From Oceanospirillum sanctuarii (GTDB taxonomy: Bacteria > Pseudomonadota > Gammaproteobacteria > Pseudomonadales > Halomonadaceae), in the NCBI RefSeq assembly GCF_002150805.1, contig NZ_MTBA01000018.1:1-36653 (forward strand): a stretch of DNA of 36,653 nt, written 5' to 3'. A model generated the notes under the pieces. The model was not told the origin of the DNA, made no database searches, and saw only the letters and a list, made by a program, of their open reading frames with translations. Position numbers and translations under genes: made by a program. The first letter of the stretch is position 1, and each line of letters begins with the position of its first letter. Below are positions 12,001 to 24,000 of this stretch, one piece after another.

Positions 12001-15000
12001 TTGAGGCTTCAGGTGTTGATCTGGGATTTGCGATTCTTACAGATCGTACCAACAAGAATCGTCAGTGGACCGCTCTTCAGGGACAGGTAGACCTTTTCTC
12101 ATTTAAAGGCGTTGATGAGCTTAAGCTTGATGCCACTAACCTTGATTTTTCCTACTACAAAATAGCGCAAGACATGGTCGGTCTGGATTTGGATGCACAG
12201 GCGCTGACCTTTGGTGATCTGGATCTGAACTTTAACCCTGGCGTTATGGCTCCTAATGTCGGCAGTGTATTCACATTCTCGGCGAATTTTGATGTCGACT
12301 TATTAGGTTTGGCAAAAGCTTCTGACAAGGCTATGGAGCTGAAACTGGAGTTTGACACTCTGGTCTTGAGTGATGGCAGTATCGAGGAAGTTTCGTACTT
12401 TACCTTCGCATATACCGACATAGATATTTTTGCAGGGATCGATGATACAGGTCTGAAAATTGATGATCTGAATTTTGCTTTTGCTATCGTTTTCAGCCCA
12501 TTCAGTCAGGAGTATTGGATCAGTTTACAGGGGGAAACTCAGTACATCGGCCTTGTAGGTATGCCCCTGCTTGATATCTCAGCAGAAAAAGCTGTATTCC
12601 AGGTGAACACTGCTGATAGTCAGGGACGTGTTATTGATTATGCGGCTAAAAACCTTGTTGTTCCAACTGGGTTAGGTGGTAGTTACGGTCAGTTTGAAGG
12701 AAGCATTGGTGGTACTGGTGACTCAGTAACTTTGGACATCGATGGTTCCAAAGGTGCGCTTTCCCAGATTTCACTCCAGGGCGCTCTTCTTTCGGTTGAG
12801 AGCTTTGTCCACTTAGAAGGTGATATAGCCTTCTCTGTAGGCTCCTCTAATTCGCTTTATCTGGGTGGAACCGGGGACTTTTTCCTTGGTGGCACTCCTG
12901 TTGCCATGGACTTTATCTCTTTTGTTGGCACAGAAATGAATGCCTTTATTGGTGTTGGCACTCCTTATTTTGGGGAAGGAGATGCCAGTGCAGTTGGCTT
13001 GTATGCACGAAACGTCAATATGGCTTTTGTTAACTTCCGAAATAATGAATACAGCATCAATACACTGAAGCTCGACCTGGAAGAGGCAGGTCTGGTGGGG
13101 CTTGATGGTGTACTGGAAGCGACGCTGTCTGGCATCAGTGTCGGTATGAACTCTGGAACCAGCAAAGCGAATCCGTCCCAAACGCCTTGGATTGATTTCC
13201 AGCGGAGCTATGGAGAGGGCGGCCTTGTGATGTCCACTCTTGGCGATGATGTTGTAATCGACTACGACAACCGTATTGATATCGCGGCACGTGTTGAACA
13301 TGCTCATATCAATGCAGCTGGCTTCCTGCAGCTTGAAGGTTCATTGGCTTTCTCAAAAGGCACAACGTATGAGCTGGTTGCAGTCGATTCAGGTGCGTTA
13401 GCTGACTTCGGAGTACCAGAAACCCTAATTCATGACCTCGATGTTATGACGATTGGGGGCTATAACTTATCTGGTTTTGCAGGCGTTGGCGGAGCAGATG
13501 ACGGCGTTGGTCTGGCTCTCGAAAATGCGACCTTTGGTATGGCTTTGATGAGAGCTTCCGGCTTTGCGGGCTTGAGCATTCCTGAAAATGTTAAGTCAAA
13601 AATGCCAACCTACATCGCGGGTAAAGCCACGGTTGAGTCCGCTGCTTTAGTTGGTTTGGGTGATATTCTCAATGCGAGAGTTGAAGGTGTTGAAATCAAT
13701 ATCAACACAAGTTCAACGGCACTTATTCCTCCAACAGCGGCACTCTTTTTACCGATGCCTCATGTTGATTTCACCAATATGCTGAATACCACTGCTCACT
13801 GGTCTGAGCAGGGGATGAAAGTTGATACCGGTAATGATGATGCACCCGTGTATCTAGATTTTGGTGATGAAATTATTCAAGCAAAAGTGGAGTACTTCCA
13901 AGGCGAACTTGCTGGCCTAATGCAGGTTGCTGGCTCAATGGCCTTTACTAAGCGTGGCAGTGAAACTGTAACTCTGACGAATAATGAGGAACGAACAGTA
14001 ACCTCATTGGCTATCGGCATGAGTAATGTCTATGGCTTTGTTGGTGTTGGAGGCTACTGGGAGGAGAACTCATCAACAGGGCGTATAGATGGTAGTTCGA
14101 TTAACAGCTCAGCCGTTGGCGTTGCTGTTGAAGATCTTTCAGTTGGCTCGGTAGTGATGTTGGATACCAATCCGACAACGGCAGCAACATACTTTGCGAC
14201 TCAATTAGATCTTACTTCTGCCGGGTTTGTAGGTGTTGATGGCATCACGGCTGATTTCCGACAGGTTGAGCTTGAATTAAACCAGACGATTGGTGCTGGC
14301 GTTGCTGTAGTGGATTACAGCAAGTCGACCTATCAGGAATCTGCAGATGGACCTGTGCTGGCTGGTTACCGTGTTGACACTGGTGATAGCGCAGCTCCTG
14401 TCATTCTAACCTCCAGTGAGCGTATTGTGCGTGTGCAGGGTGAAGCAGACTTTGATCTGTTTGGTCTCATGCAGTTGGACGGTGTATTCGAACTTAAACT
14501 GACAGACGAAGAATTTAACCTTTACATTGATGCCTCCGCTCAGATTGGCCCGGACGGTTTTGGGCTTAGTGTTGAGCGAGCGCAAGCTTTGCTCGTGATT
14601 AATCAGCGTGGCATAGCGTCTAAGGTCCAGCTGGAATCTGCCAGTATCGGTATTGGTTCCGTTGCTGAGCTTTCCGTAGATGAGATGACTCTTCTTCTCA
14701 ACTCCACCGGCCAGGAGGTTGTTTACGAGATTCCAGAGGAATTCCGTAATCCTAATGATGACTCACAGGTAACAATCTCAAATATTCCTCCGATGAAGGA
14801 TGATCCGGCTGCATTCTACATGTCGCTTGAAGGCACTGGTGGTCTGGAGCTTCTTGGTGGTGCACTGAATATGGATGGAGGTTTCTCCGTACTCTTCAGT
14901 GAAAGCCGTACTGAACTGAATCTTGATATGACTTTGGATCTACCTGTACTTGAGCCGCTTTCTGTTCAGGGGAGCCTCGGTGTTGCAACAGGCCTGAATG

Positions 15001-18000
15001 CAGGGGTTTATGGAAGTCTTCAGGTTGGCCAACCTGGCGGATCAACGATTCTGGATGGCGGTGTCTTTAGCATTGATGCCTATGCGTTGCTGCAAATCAA
15101 CACTACAACAGCCACTCAAACTGTTCGTGCCCTTAAGCTTGATCAAGACGGCAATGTGTTGCCTGGTCAGTATGAAAATATTGAACTGGCTGAAACCACT
15201 CTGAAGTTAGCAGGTTCTGCTGAAATTTCAGTGGCAAATGCGCTGACCCTGAGCGGTCGCATGGATATGCTGATCGATGAAACCGGCATCCAGACCGCAC
15301 TTGATATGACTCTGGATCTTGGGGCCTTCGGAGAGCTCGAAGTTTCTGGCGCGGCGGCAATTTTTGAGCAGGATGGTGAATCTGTATTTGCACTACGCGC
15401 AGAAACAACCGTTGAGCTGGGTATTGCAGCTATCGGCATTAATGCCGGTGCTGTTCTGGAGATTAATACCGGCTCTCAGGATTACACCACTTTACAGGGA
15501 GATGTGATCAAGGGCAGTACTCCGTTCAATCTTGAATTAGATGGCGCTATCAAAATTCTTGCCTTTGATATCGATTTTAAAGGTGGAATGAGTCTGACGG
15601 ATGATGTCTTTGAGATTCGTATCGACAAAGCCAGCCTGGACTTCTTTGGTGCACTGACCGTTGATGTCAGCGGCTATATGCGCTCCAATGGACAGTTTGA
15701 AATCAAAGGTGCCGTTGACATGAGCGTCGATATGAAAGTGCTGAAGCTCAGCGCTGGTATGTCGATGACTTTCAGTGATCGTCTATTTGCAGCCAGTGTA
15801 TATGGTTCTCTGGATGTTCATCTGGATATGGGGCTGTTTGAAATTAATGAGACTCTTGCTGGCTTCAGTGGTGCTATTGAGCTTACAGCAGCCAGTGCGT
15901 CCCTGGACGCTAAAGTCACAGTCGCGGGCGTTAGTATATCTGCTGGCTACAGCTGGAGTTGGGGCCAGCCTCCGGTGATTAGTCATCAGGTGGGTGATGT
16001 ACTTTACCTGCACATGGGTGACCAGATTGACCGTTACAGGGATTCCGGCGGTAAGCTTTATGGCGATATCTACCATGAATCCTTCCGGATTGAAGCTGCT
16101 GAGACTGAGGGCAGTGTTATTGTTTCTGCTCTTGGAGAAAGCAAAACCCATAGCGGTGTTAACAAGATTGTTGCCTATGGTGGGAAAGGCAATGACACCA
16201 TTTTTGTAGGTAGTGGCGTTGATGCCCTGCTCGACTTTGATGGCGGTGCAGGCAATGACACCTTTGTTATTCTGGGCGGCCGTAAGGGTAGTGTTATTCA
16301 GGGTGGTGCTGGTAATGATAGCTTTATCGGCGGTGATGTATCAGGCATTCAGTACTTCGGAGGTGAGGGTAACGATAAGTATCGGGGTGGTGTAGGTGCA
16401 GCCACCATTAATATGGGGTCAGGTAAAAACACTATCGTAGCTGGAAGCGGTGATGATGTGATTACCGTTGCGGACTCTGCAAAGACTACGCTTGATCTTA
16501 TGGCAGGTAATAATACGGTTTACGTAGATTTAGCCGGATCTCTGGATATTAAGGGTGGGTCTGGTGATGACCGTATTGTTCTGCAGAGTTTTGCATCGAC
16601 AGAAGCGCTGAAACTGGAAAACTATGCCTTCAGCTATAAAGATCGCCTGATTACTCTGGATGATGCAGTTGAAACATTGGAAGTAACTGATACTGCAAAC
16701 AAAACGCGCCTGGTAAGTGATTCTGGTTATACCTGGGGGGCTGCTGGCCTGAAACTGACTTCCAGCGGTCTTCTTGATGTATCCCGTGCTACGCTGGATG
16801 CTCCGATGGGGTATTTCAATATCCGCTCTGTTGGTTTGGAGGGGGTGCTCAATACCCAACTGGACCGTTTCACTTATGTTAATACAGGAACAGGTTCCGC
16901 CGCGGATATCATTGTTCGCGAGCAGGACAGTCTGAATATTCTGTCAGGTAACCGCGGGGCACAAGGAGGTCTTTATTCTGCAGCCGGTATTATTGACCTT
17001 GAACTAGCTGTTCGAGAAAGCCTTCTGACTTTGGAATCTGGTGTTATTCAGACTGTCGGTGGTGGCGCAATCAGGCTATTGGCTGATGATATCGATTTTG
17101 CTTCCGGTGATAACCGTGTTCGTGGTTCAGGGGAGCTTATCATTCGTGCTAAATCCCAAAACCAGAATTACAGCATCGGTGGTGCAGGCCAGTCTGGCGC
17201 TGGTCGTGATTTCAGTGTAAGTGGCAAAACCGGTTCAATGGAGTTCGGAATGGGTGACCTTTCCGCACTGCAAGATGGTTTTGCTCACATCACTATTGGT
17301 CATCAGGCTGATGGTGTGACCATGTATTTAGGTGATGTTGAAGACAAGAAACTTGGTGTATTTGATTTCAGCGCCCGCTTTGACGATGTAGTAGATCTTT
17401 ATGCTGATCGTATAACGGTAGCTGGTGATGTGCAGTCTTCAGATAGTCTGACCTTTAATGGTCGGGTTATGGAAGTCCGCCGGGCCAATATGCATAACCC
17501 TATGGGAACTCCGGATGCGGGTATTTATGGCCGTGAAACCCATCTTAACTTATCAGAGCAGTTGGTTATCTCTGGTTGGATCAAGGGTGAAAATCTGGTT
17601 GATATCAGTGTCCAGGGTTCAACTGGCATCGATGCTCTGGTGACTTTTGGTTCTGAAGCTAACTCTATATTCAGTGATACTGGTAGTTTGATTCGCACTT
17701 ATGCGGATAACAGTCAGATTATAATTGATACGTCTCACTCTATTCTTTCGGCTAGCCTGATCAAAACGGCTGCAGCGGGCAGTCAGATCAATATCGACAG
17801 TTCCACCGGAATTCGCTTCTTAGAAGGTAGTGTTTTGACTTCTCTGGGAGGCAATAGCTCGGTCAACCTGACCTCTGATCAGTATCTGATCATGAATTCT
17901 GGTTCTGCAATGTTGGTTGGTGCTGCTTTTGAAGGGGATGACCCAGTCAAGGTCGCCGATGATACCTCCCTAAACATAAACACTCAGGGCGAATTGCGTC

Positions 18001-21000
18001 TTTCCGGTGCGATTACCACGGGTGGCTCTATGTCGCTGGCGTACGGTGAGACATTCAATGATTATGCGGACTATTTTGACACCATTCCTGGCAAAGTATT
18101 GACCAAGACTGATTACGATAGCCGAATTATTGACGCCTTACAGTCGGGAAGCCTTTCTAATGAGTTAAAAGATTTGCTTTCTGAAAGTGGCTTAACTCTT
18201 GCGGATAATGCAGGTGTTGTCTCTATCGCGAATTACACGCCATTCTCAGACTTAGAACCTGAAGTTAAAGCTCGAATAGCCGAGAGCCTAGGATATACCA
18301 CTTATGAAAATGGTGGTTTTTACAATGACAATACTCATACTTTCTATGAGGATATCAAAGTTGGTAGCGTTGATCTTGCTGCGCAAATAGCTTACGCAAA
18401 AGCCAACGGATACAGTGTTCTTTCAGGAACATACTACTTCAATGCCCTCACTGGTGAGCTTACCTCAAGCTTGGTTCAGGGCGAATCAGCTGATTACTCA
18501 AACAAAACTATCGACTGGGCTGCGTATGGGGTTTCTGAGCCTTCTGTAAACACAGCATTTGACAGCCTGAGTAAGGAGCAGAAGGAAGCTGTTGCCTTGT
18601 CTCTGGGTTACAGTGTTGAGCCTAAGTTTGAGTTCTCCCGAATTGCTTCTACAGGTGAACTGGATGACAAAAGAAGCACTTTCGGTGCCTACTACTTTGA
18701 TGCCAATGCCAGCTGGAGCAAGGATGGAGCTCCTACCCCTGATGCCACGTTATCTGATCTGACCATTAATCAGAAAATTGATGCGGCTAAGTATTTGGGT
18801 TATTTCCCAGACTATGATGTGCGTGAGATTGATTGGGGGATTTTGGAAACTCCGGATGTTGATACCAGCTTTGAGCGTTTAAGCACAGCTCAGAAAGAAC
18901 TAGTTGCTAATTCACTGGGCTTTAAAACAACGATTTCCGGCTACTACTTCACTAACCTGACGGCAACACCAGAGAAGAGAATTCTGGAAACCTTTACTCA
19001 GGGTGTTGTTACCGATTATCAAAACAAAAACATCTTCTGGGGAGATGTTGGTGCACCGTCTGAGAATGCCTCTTTCGATAGCCTGACAAATGCGCAAAAG
19101 CAGGTTGTGATTAGCAGTCTTGGTTTCGAGCAGTTTACAGGTACTAGTTTCTACAATGCCGAAGCTCCTCAAGGCCAGCAGATGAAGCATGGCTTTGTAA
19201 CTGGTAATCAGGTTGACTATAACCTGATTGACTGGGGGGGGGGTGGTGCTCTTGAAGATGACCTAGCAAGTTTTGAATCTCTCACTTTTGCCCAACGAAG
19301 TGCTGTTGCTGATTCAATGGGGTATGCACTATATCAGGATCAGGTGTTTTATAACCCTGCTGCAGATACCGAGTCAGGTGAATCTGAAATTCGCATAGCT
19401 TTCTCTGAAGGTGATTCAGGTGATTATCAGCTCTCGGAAATCAGCTGGGGCGATCTTGATGAGCCCGCTCCCGGTGTGGATTGGACTGACCTGACAGTTG
19501 AGCAGCAGAATCTGGTTCTTGAGAAGTTAGGCTATCGTCGCTTTGATGGCCAAGTGTGGTTTAGCTCAAATACTCAAGAGTTCCGACTGAGTTTTGTTCA
19601 GGGGGACGTTTCCAAGAATGCAGATGGGACATATGATCTGCTCGAGGATGAGTACGATTATCGTAACTCTGACATTCAGTGGACGCAGGTACTATTGCCT
19701 GAAAGTTCGCATACTGAATTTGACGCTTTGCAAGCGGATCAGCAGTTTATAGTTCTGGAAGCAATGGGGCTTGCACATTATCAACAGCCTGTTTATTTCA
19801 ATGCTAATCCAAACTCTGATCAGCTGCTTGATTATGTAATGACAGCCTTTACCGAGGGGGTTCATTACAGTAATGCAGATCTAGAGGCTTCATCTGCCGC
19901 TAAAGGAAATCGTTGGCTGGTCAGTGACGGAGCACATGAATACTTAGTTTATGCCTACGATGAAAATAATGACGGTATCTACGAAGAGATTCAGGTTCAG
20001 CAGCCTCATGAGCTGGTAGGTCAGCGTGGCTATGGCTTCCTGATGAACGGTACTCTGACGACTCTGGGTGATGGCGAAGGCATAGCCATTACCGGTGAAA
20101 AAGAAGTCATTGTACGAGGTAATATCAACCTTCTGGGAACAGACTCTGACCTGACACTTCAGTCAGACAGTTGGGTTTACTGGGAAGGGCAGGCTAAGGT
20201 AACTGGTGATATCAATATCTATGGCGGTGTTGGAACTGATGGCTTGGTTCCCGCTTCCTATATCAACGGTGGGGCTAATAGCGAAGGTATCAGTCTCTAT
20301 ATCCATGCTGCTTCTAGGCTTAATACCTTATCGTCGAATACTCACGTAAGCCTCCATGCAGGCCAGGATGCGATCATTAATGGGGCGGTTGTTGCCGGAG
20401 GCATTATTGGAGAGAACGGTGTCAACTGGATAGGGCAGGGCGATAGTGATGTATATGTATCAGCAGGACAAAAAATCGTGCTGGACACGGCTCTTCAGGC
20501 ATCTCGCTCAGTATCTCTAACAACGACGGCAGCACCGGGTGCCGATGATGATGGCCTTTCAGTGCAGATCTCGTCTGCGGGAGGTTTGACTGCCGCAGGT
20601 CTAACCATTGATGGTTCAGGAGGCTTGGTACAGATTAATGCTGTAGGCCACGCTGAAATTGTTGGCAGTATTCTTTCCGGAGGCTCGGCCACTCAGATAT
20701 TTGATAACGGCAAGTTGGTCTCTGAAACGATTCACTGGTCTGATGAAGATTCTACTGTTGACCTGAAAGCCGGTGGTCAGCTCTATCTTGGCGGTCAGGC
20801 TAAGACTGAATCAGGTGGCAGTGTCGAGATCGGCAGCACTATCCGTGCAAATCAACTGATCCTTCTTGAAGGTGGTCAGCAGCGTGATGGTGATGGCAAG
20901 GGTGTGAAAATGCCTGGTGGTACTCGTATCGCGACGGCAAATGATGATGGTGAAATCCGTATCAAATCAGGCCACGATGCTGAGCTGTTTGGCTTAATCG

Positions 21001-24000
21001 TTGCTGGTGGTGAGGTTCGCGATCATTACGACAGTAGAGGTCTCTACTTAGGCTCGACCAGACACTACGGGGAAGGTGCGTCCAAAATCAGTATTGAAGC
21101 CACTGAAGGCCAGGTGCGTTTGGGGCGCGATTTATATGCAGGTAGCCTGATTGATGTTCGTGGAGGTCTTGGTTCATTTGCTGATGTTGAGCGTTTTGCG
21201 GATCAGGGTGTTGTTATCTACGGTTCCAGTACACTCAAAACGGGCCTGCAATATTCGGAAATTAACCTGAGTGCTGCGGGGGATCTGACAGTTCTTGCTA
21301 CTCCTTGGTCTCATCAGATAGATGCTCAAGGTTTCGTGGAGTTTGCTGATGGTGATATCAGTGAAGATATTTCCTTAAATCTCGAAATAGATCTGGGTAC
21401 TCATAAAGTCAACGGAGTTGTAACTCTTTCTCGCGATGTAACCCTGGATAATAAGGGTGTAACTGACCTTGCTGAAGATCTGCGTAATGCAATCTATAAC
21501 ACCGAGTTCTTGGTTGTTGAATCTGTGGCAGGCTCTCCGGCAGTAGGTTCGGTGCAGGAAATTGGTGCAGAGGATCTTCAAGTAAGGGTTGAAGATGGTC
21601 GCATGCGCCTGACAAGCTTTAATGAGTTTGCTCTTAAGCAGTCTGGTTCGTTTGGTCTGGGTCGTCTGGGATTCAGCACTATTTCAGATGGTGATCTTGT
21701 ATCAGAAGGGCATGTTGCACTGGATGCAGGCCAGAAAGGCTCTGTGATCAACCTTGGTAAAGCTGGAGCTGTGGGTGGCAAAGTCACTGTTCAGAACCAT
21801 ATTGTTGGACATGATGGCGTTAACTTCTTATCCGGTGTAAGTGGCTCTGGCCTCGATCTAGGCATTCTGGGTATTCTGGAGACTCGCTCAGGCAATATTG
21901 AATTGTCTCCGGTTGGTGATTCCGTTCTTAAGGGAAGCCTGATTGCTGCTGGCTACAACGCTGATGTCATTATCAATGCAAGCCGTTCTATCGAGATTTT
22001 TGGTGATCTGACGGCAAATCGTGACATCATCATTAATGCTGGAACGGGTGTTGAGTCTGGCGTTACCAGTATAACTACTCATTCCTCTGCAGAATTCCAA
22101 TCTACAGGTGCATCTGGTCGGGTGCTGATCACGGGTCTGAACGATGTACTGATTAACTCCCTGATTGGTCATAATAACCCTGGCCTGAAAGAAGTTCGTG
22201 TAACTGCTGAAGCTGGTACGCTTGAACTCTCTTCCGATGCGGGCAATATTGAGACAGCAGGTTTGATTGCTCTGAAGGGGCAAAATGTCGTTCTTGCAGG
22301 TGTCATTAACAGTACACGCAACACGTCACTTCTGACCGATAACGAAATTCATATCGAAGCGACTCATGACGTCTTTATTTCCGGTGAGATAACCCTTACA
22401 GGATCTATGCTGGCGAAATCAGGAAGGGATCTAACGATCTTTAATACTGGTATTGATGCTTCCGGTGAGAACCAACGTCTGAGCCTGGTTTCTGGTCGCA
22501 ACATGGCGTTGGGCAATACTGATCCGGTTGCTGGTGATCAGGAATCTTATGCTGCAATCCTGCAAGCAAGCCGTCTGTTGGAACTGACAGCGACAGGTCA
22601 AATCACACTGGGGGCTGATGCCCTGTTGTTCAGTACTGCTGATAACAGTCAAATCAAACTTAAAGCTTCACGATTGGATCTGGTTGGATCGCTGAAGGCG
22701 GGTGCGACATTTGGTTTTGCCAGCAATGACGAGCATTGGGCTGGTGAAAGTGCTGTTATTGATATTCGTGCTGATAAATCAGTTTATATCGGTGGTGATG
22801 CCCTGAGTCAACAGGATCTGAGTGTTTACTCTAAGGGTGGATACCTTGCGGCCACAGGAACAGTAAAAATTCGGGCAGGTCAGGATTCTAATGGTATAGG
22901 GATTAGTCTCAGTAAAGAGAGTTCGATTACCTCCAATGCTGGTTTCGGTAACTTGGCGGAAAACTTGGATAGTCAGGTTAAATTAAGTGCCGGCGGTCAG
23001 ATTCAGGTGGCCGGCGTGATCCGGGCAGAAGATGCTGGGGCTGACGTTACTCTGAACAGTAATAGTCTGGTAGCAATTGATAATCTGCTACATGCGAATG
23101 ATCAACTCAGCATCACCGGCGGTACTCATAGCAGTAAATTGGGCGTTTGGGTTAAATCTATTCAACTTGATGCCAATAACGGCTTCAACTCCGGCGGCTC
23201 ACTTGATGTTGGTGAAGGCGGTGACATTCAGATCGCTTCAAATGACGGCATCTATATCCAAGGTAACTTAGGGCAGTTGGATGATCTCAATAATCCGACT
23301 GCTGGTTCTGCAACACTTAACAGCAGTTCTGGCAACGTTACTCTGACTGGCTCCATCGATGTTAAAGATGACATTCAGGTTCTGGGTAATCAGATCAATA
23401 TACTGGCTGGTGGTTATGCTTACGCGACCGCAGAGAATTCGTCGGTTTATATGCACGCCCGTGAGAGTCTGCTGCTTTCTGCGCCTACCAGTAGCATCCT
23501 GCCTTCAAACATACCTGCAATTGTTAAAGGTGATTCTCTGGTGCACCTGGCTGCACCTATGATGAATATTGCAGGTATTGTCGAAGTGACTGGTGAGCAG
23601 GGTTTATTACTGCTTAACTCCGGCGACCAAATGAACATAACCGGCCTGGCTAAGTCTGCGGGAGATGTTCGTCTGCAAGGCGGTGCGAATATTGAAAACA
23701 CTCGACTCGCGCTGGAAAGTGAGCTTGCAGTAGATAACTTAAGTGATGGTCTGATTCAGGTTCTGGACTCAGGTTCAGTATCCGCTGAAGGTGATATAGA
23801 AATAAAAACAGGTGGTCAGTTCAAACTCCAGGCTTCTGCTGAAATAGCCGGTGAGACTCAGCTCAAGCGTCCTGTTATTCAGCTTGTCAGTGAAAATATT
23901 CAAATTGTTGTTGGCACTCGAGATGTGGCGGTTGGTGTTATTGAAGTACCCGTTATTGAATGGGTGACAACAACCACAATTGATCTTGTAGATCATGACA

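Noticed and set aside
16179-16583. C-terminal type I secretion domain
   Set aside because: The RTX-like patch is followed by 6,690 more codons in frame, so it cannot be the C-terminal export signal of this protein.
18048-19900. Break between two separate genes at the LGY block
   Set aside because: Composition changes here, but the frame stays open on both sides, including through the ten-G tract, with no stop, start or ribosome site at the junction.
20589-20600. T-A-A-G tetrapeptide resembling a LapG periplasmic protease site
   Set aside because: In LapA-type adhesins the site is close to the N terminus in a retention module. Here it is deep in beta-helix and a four-residue match is expected by chance.
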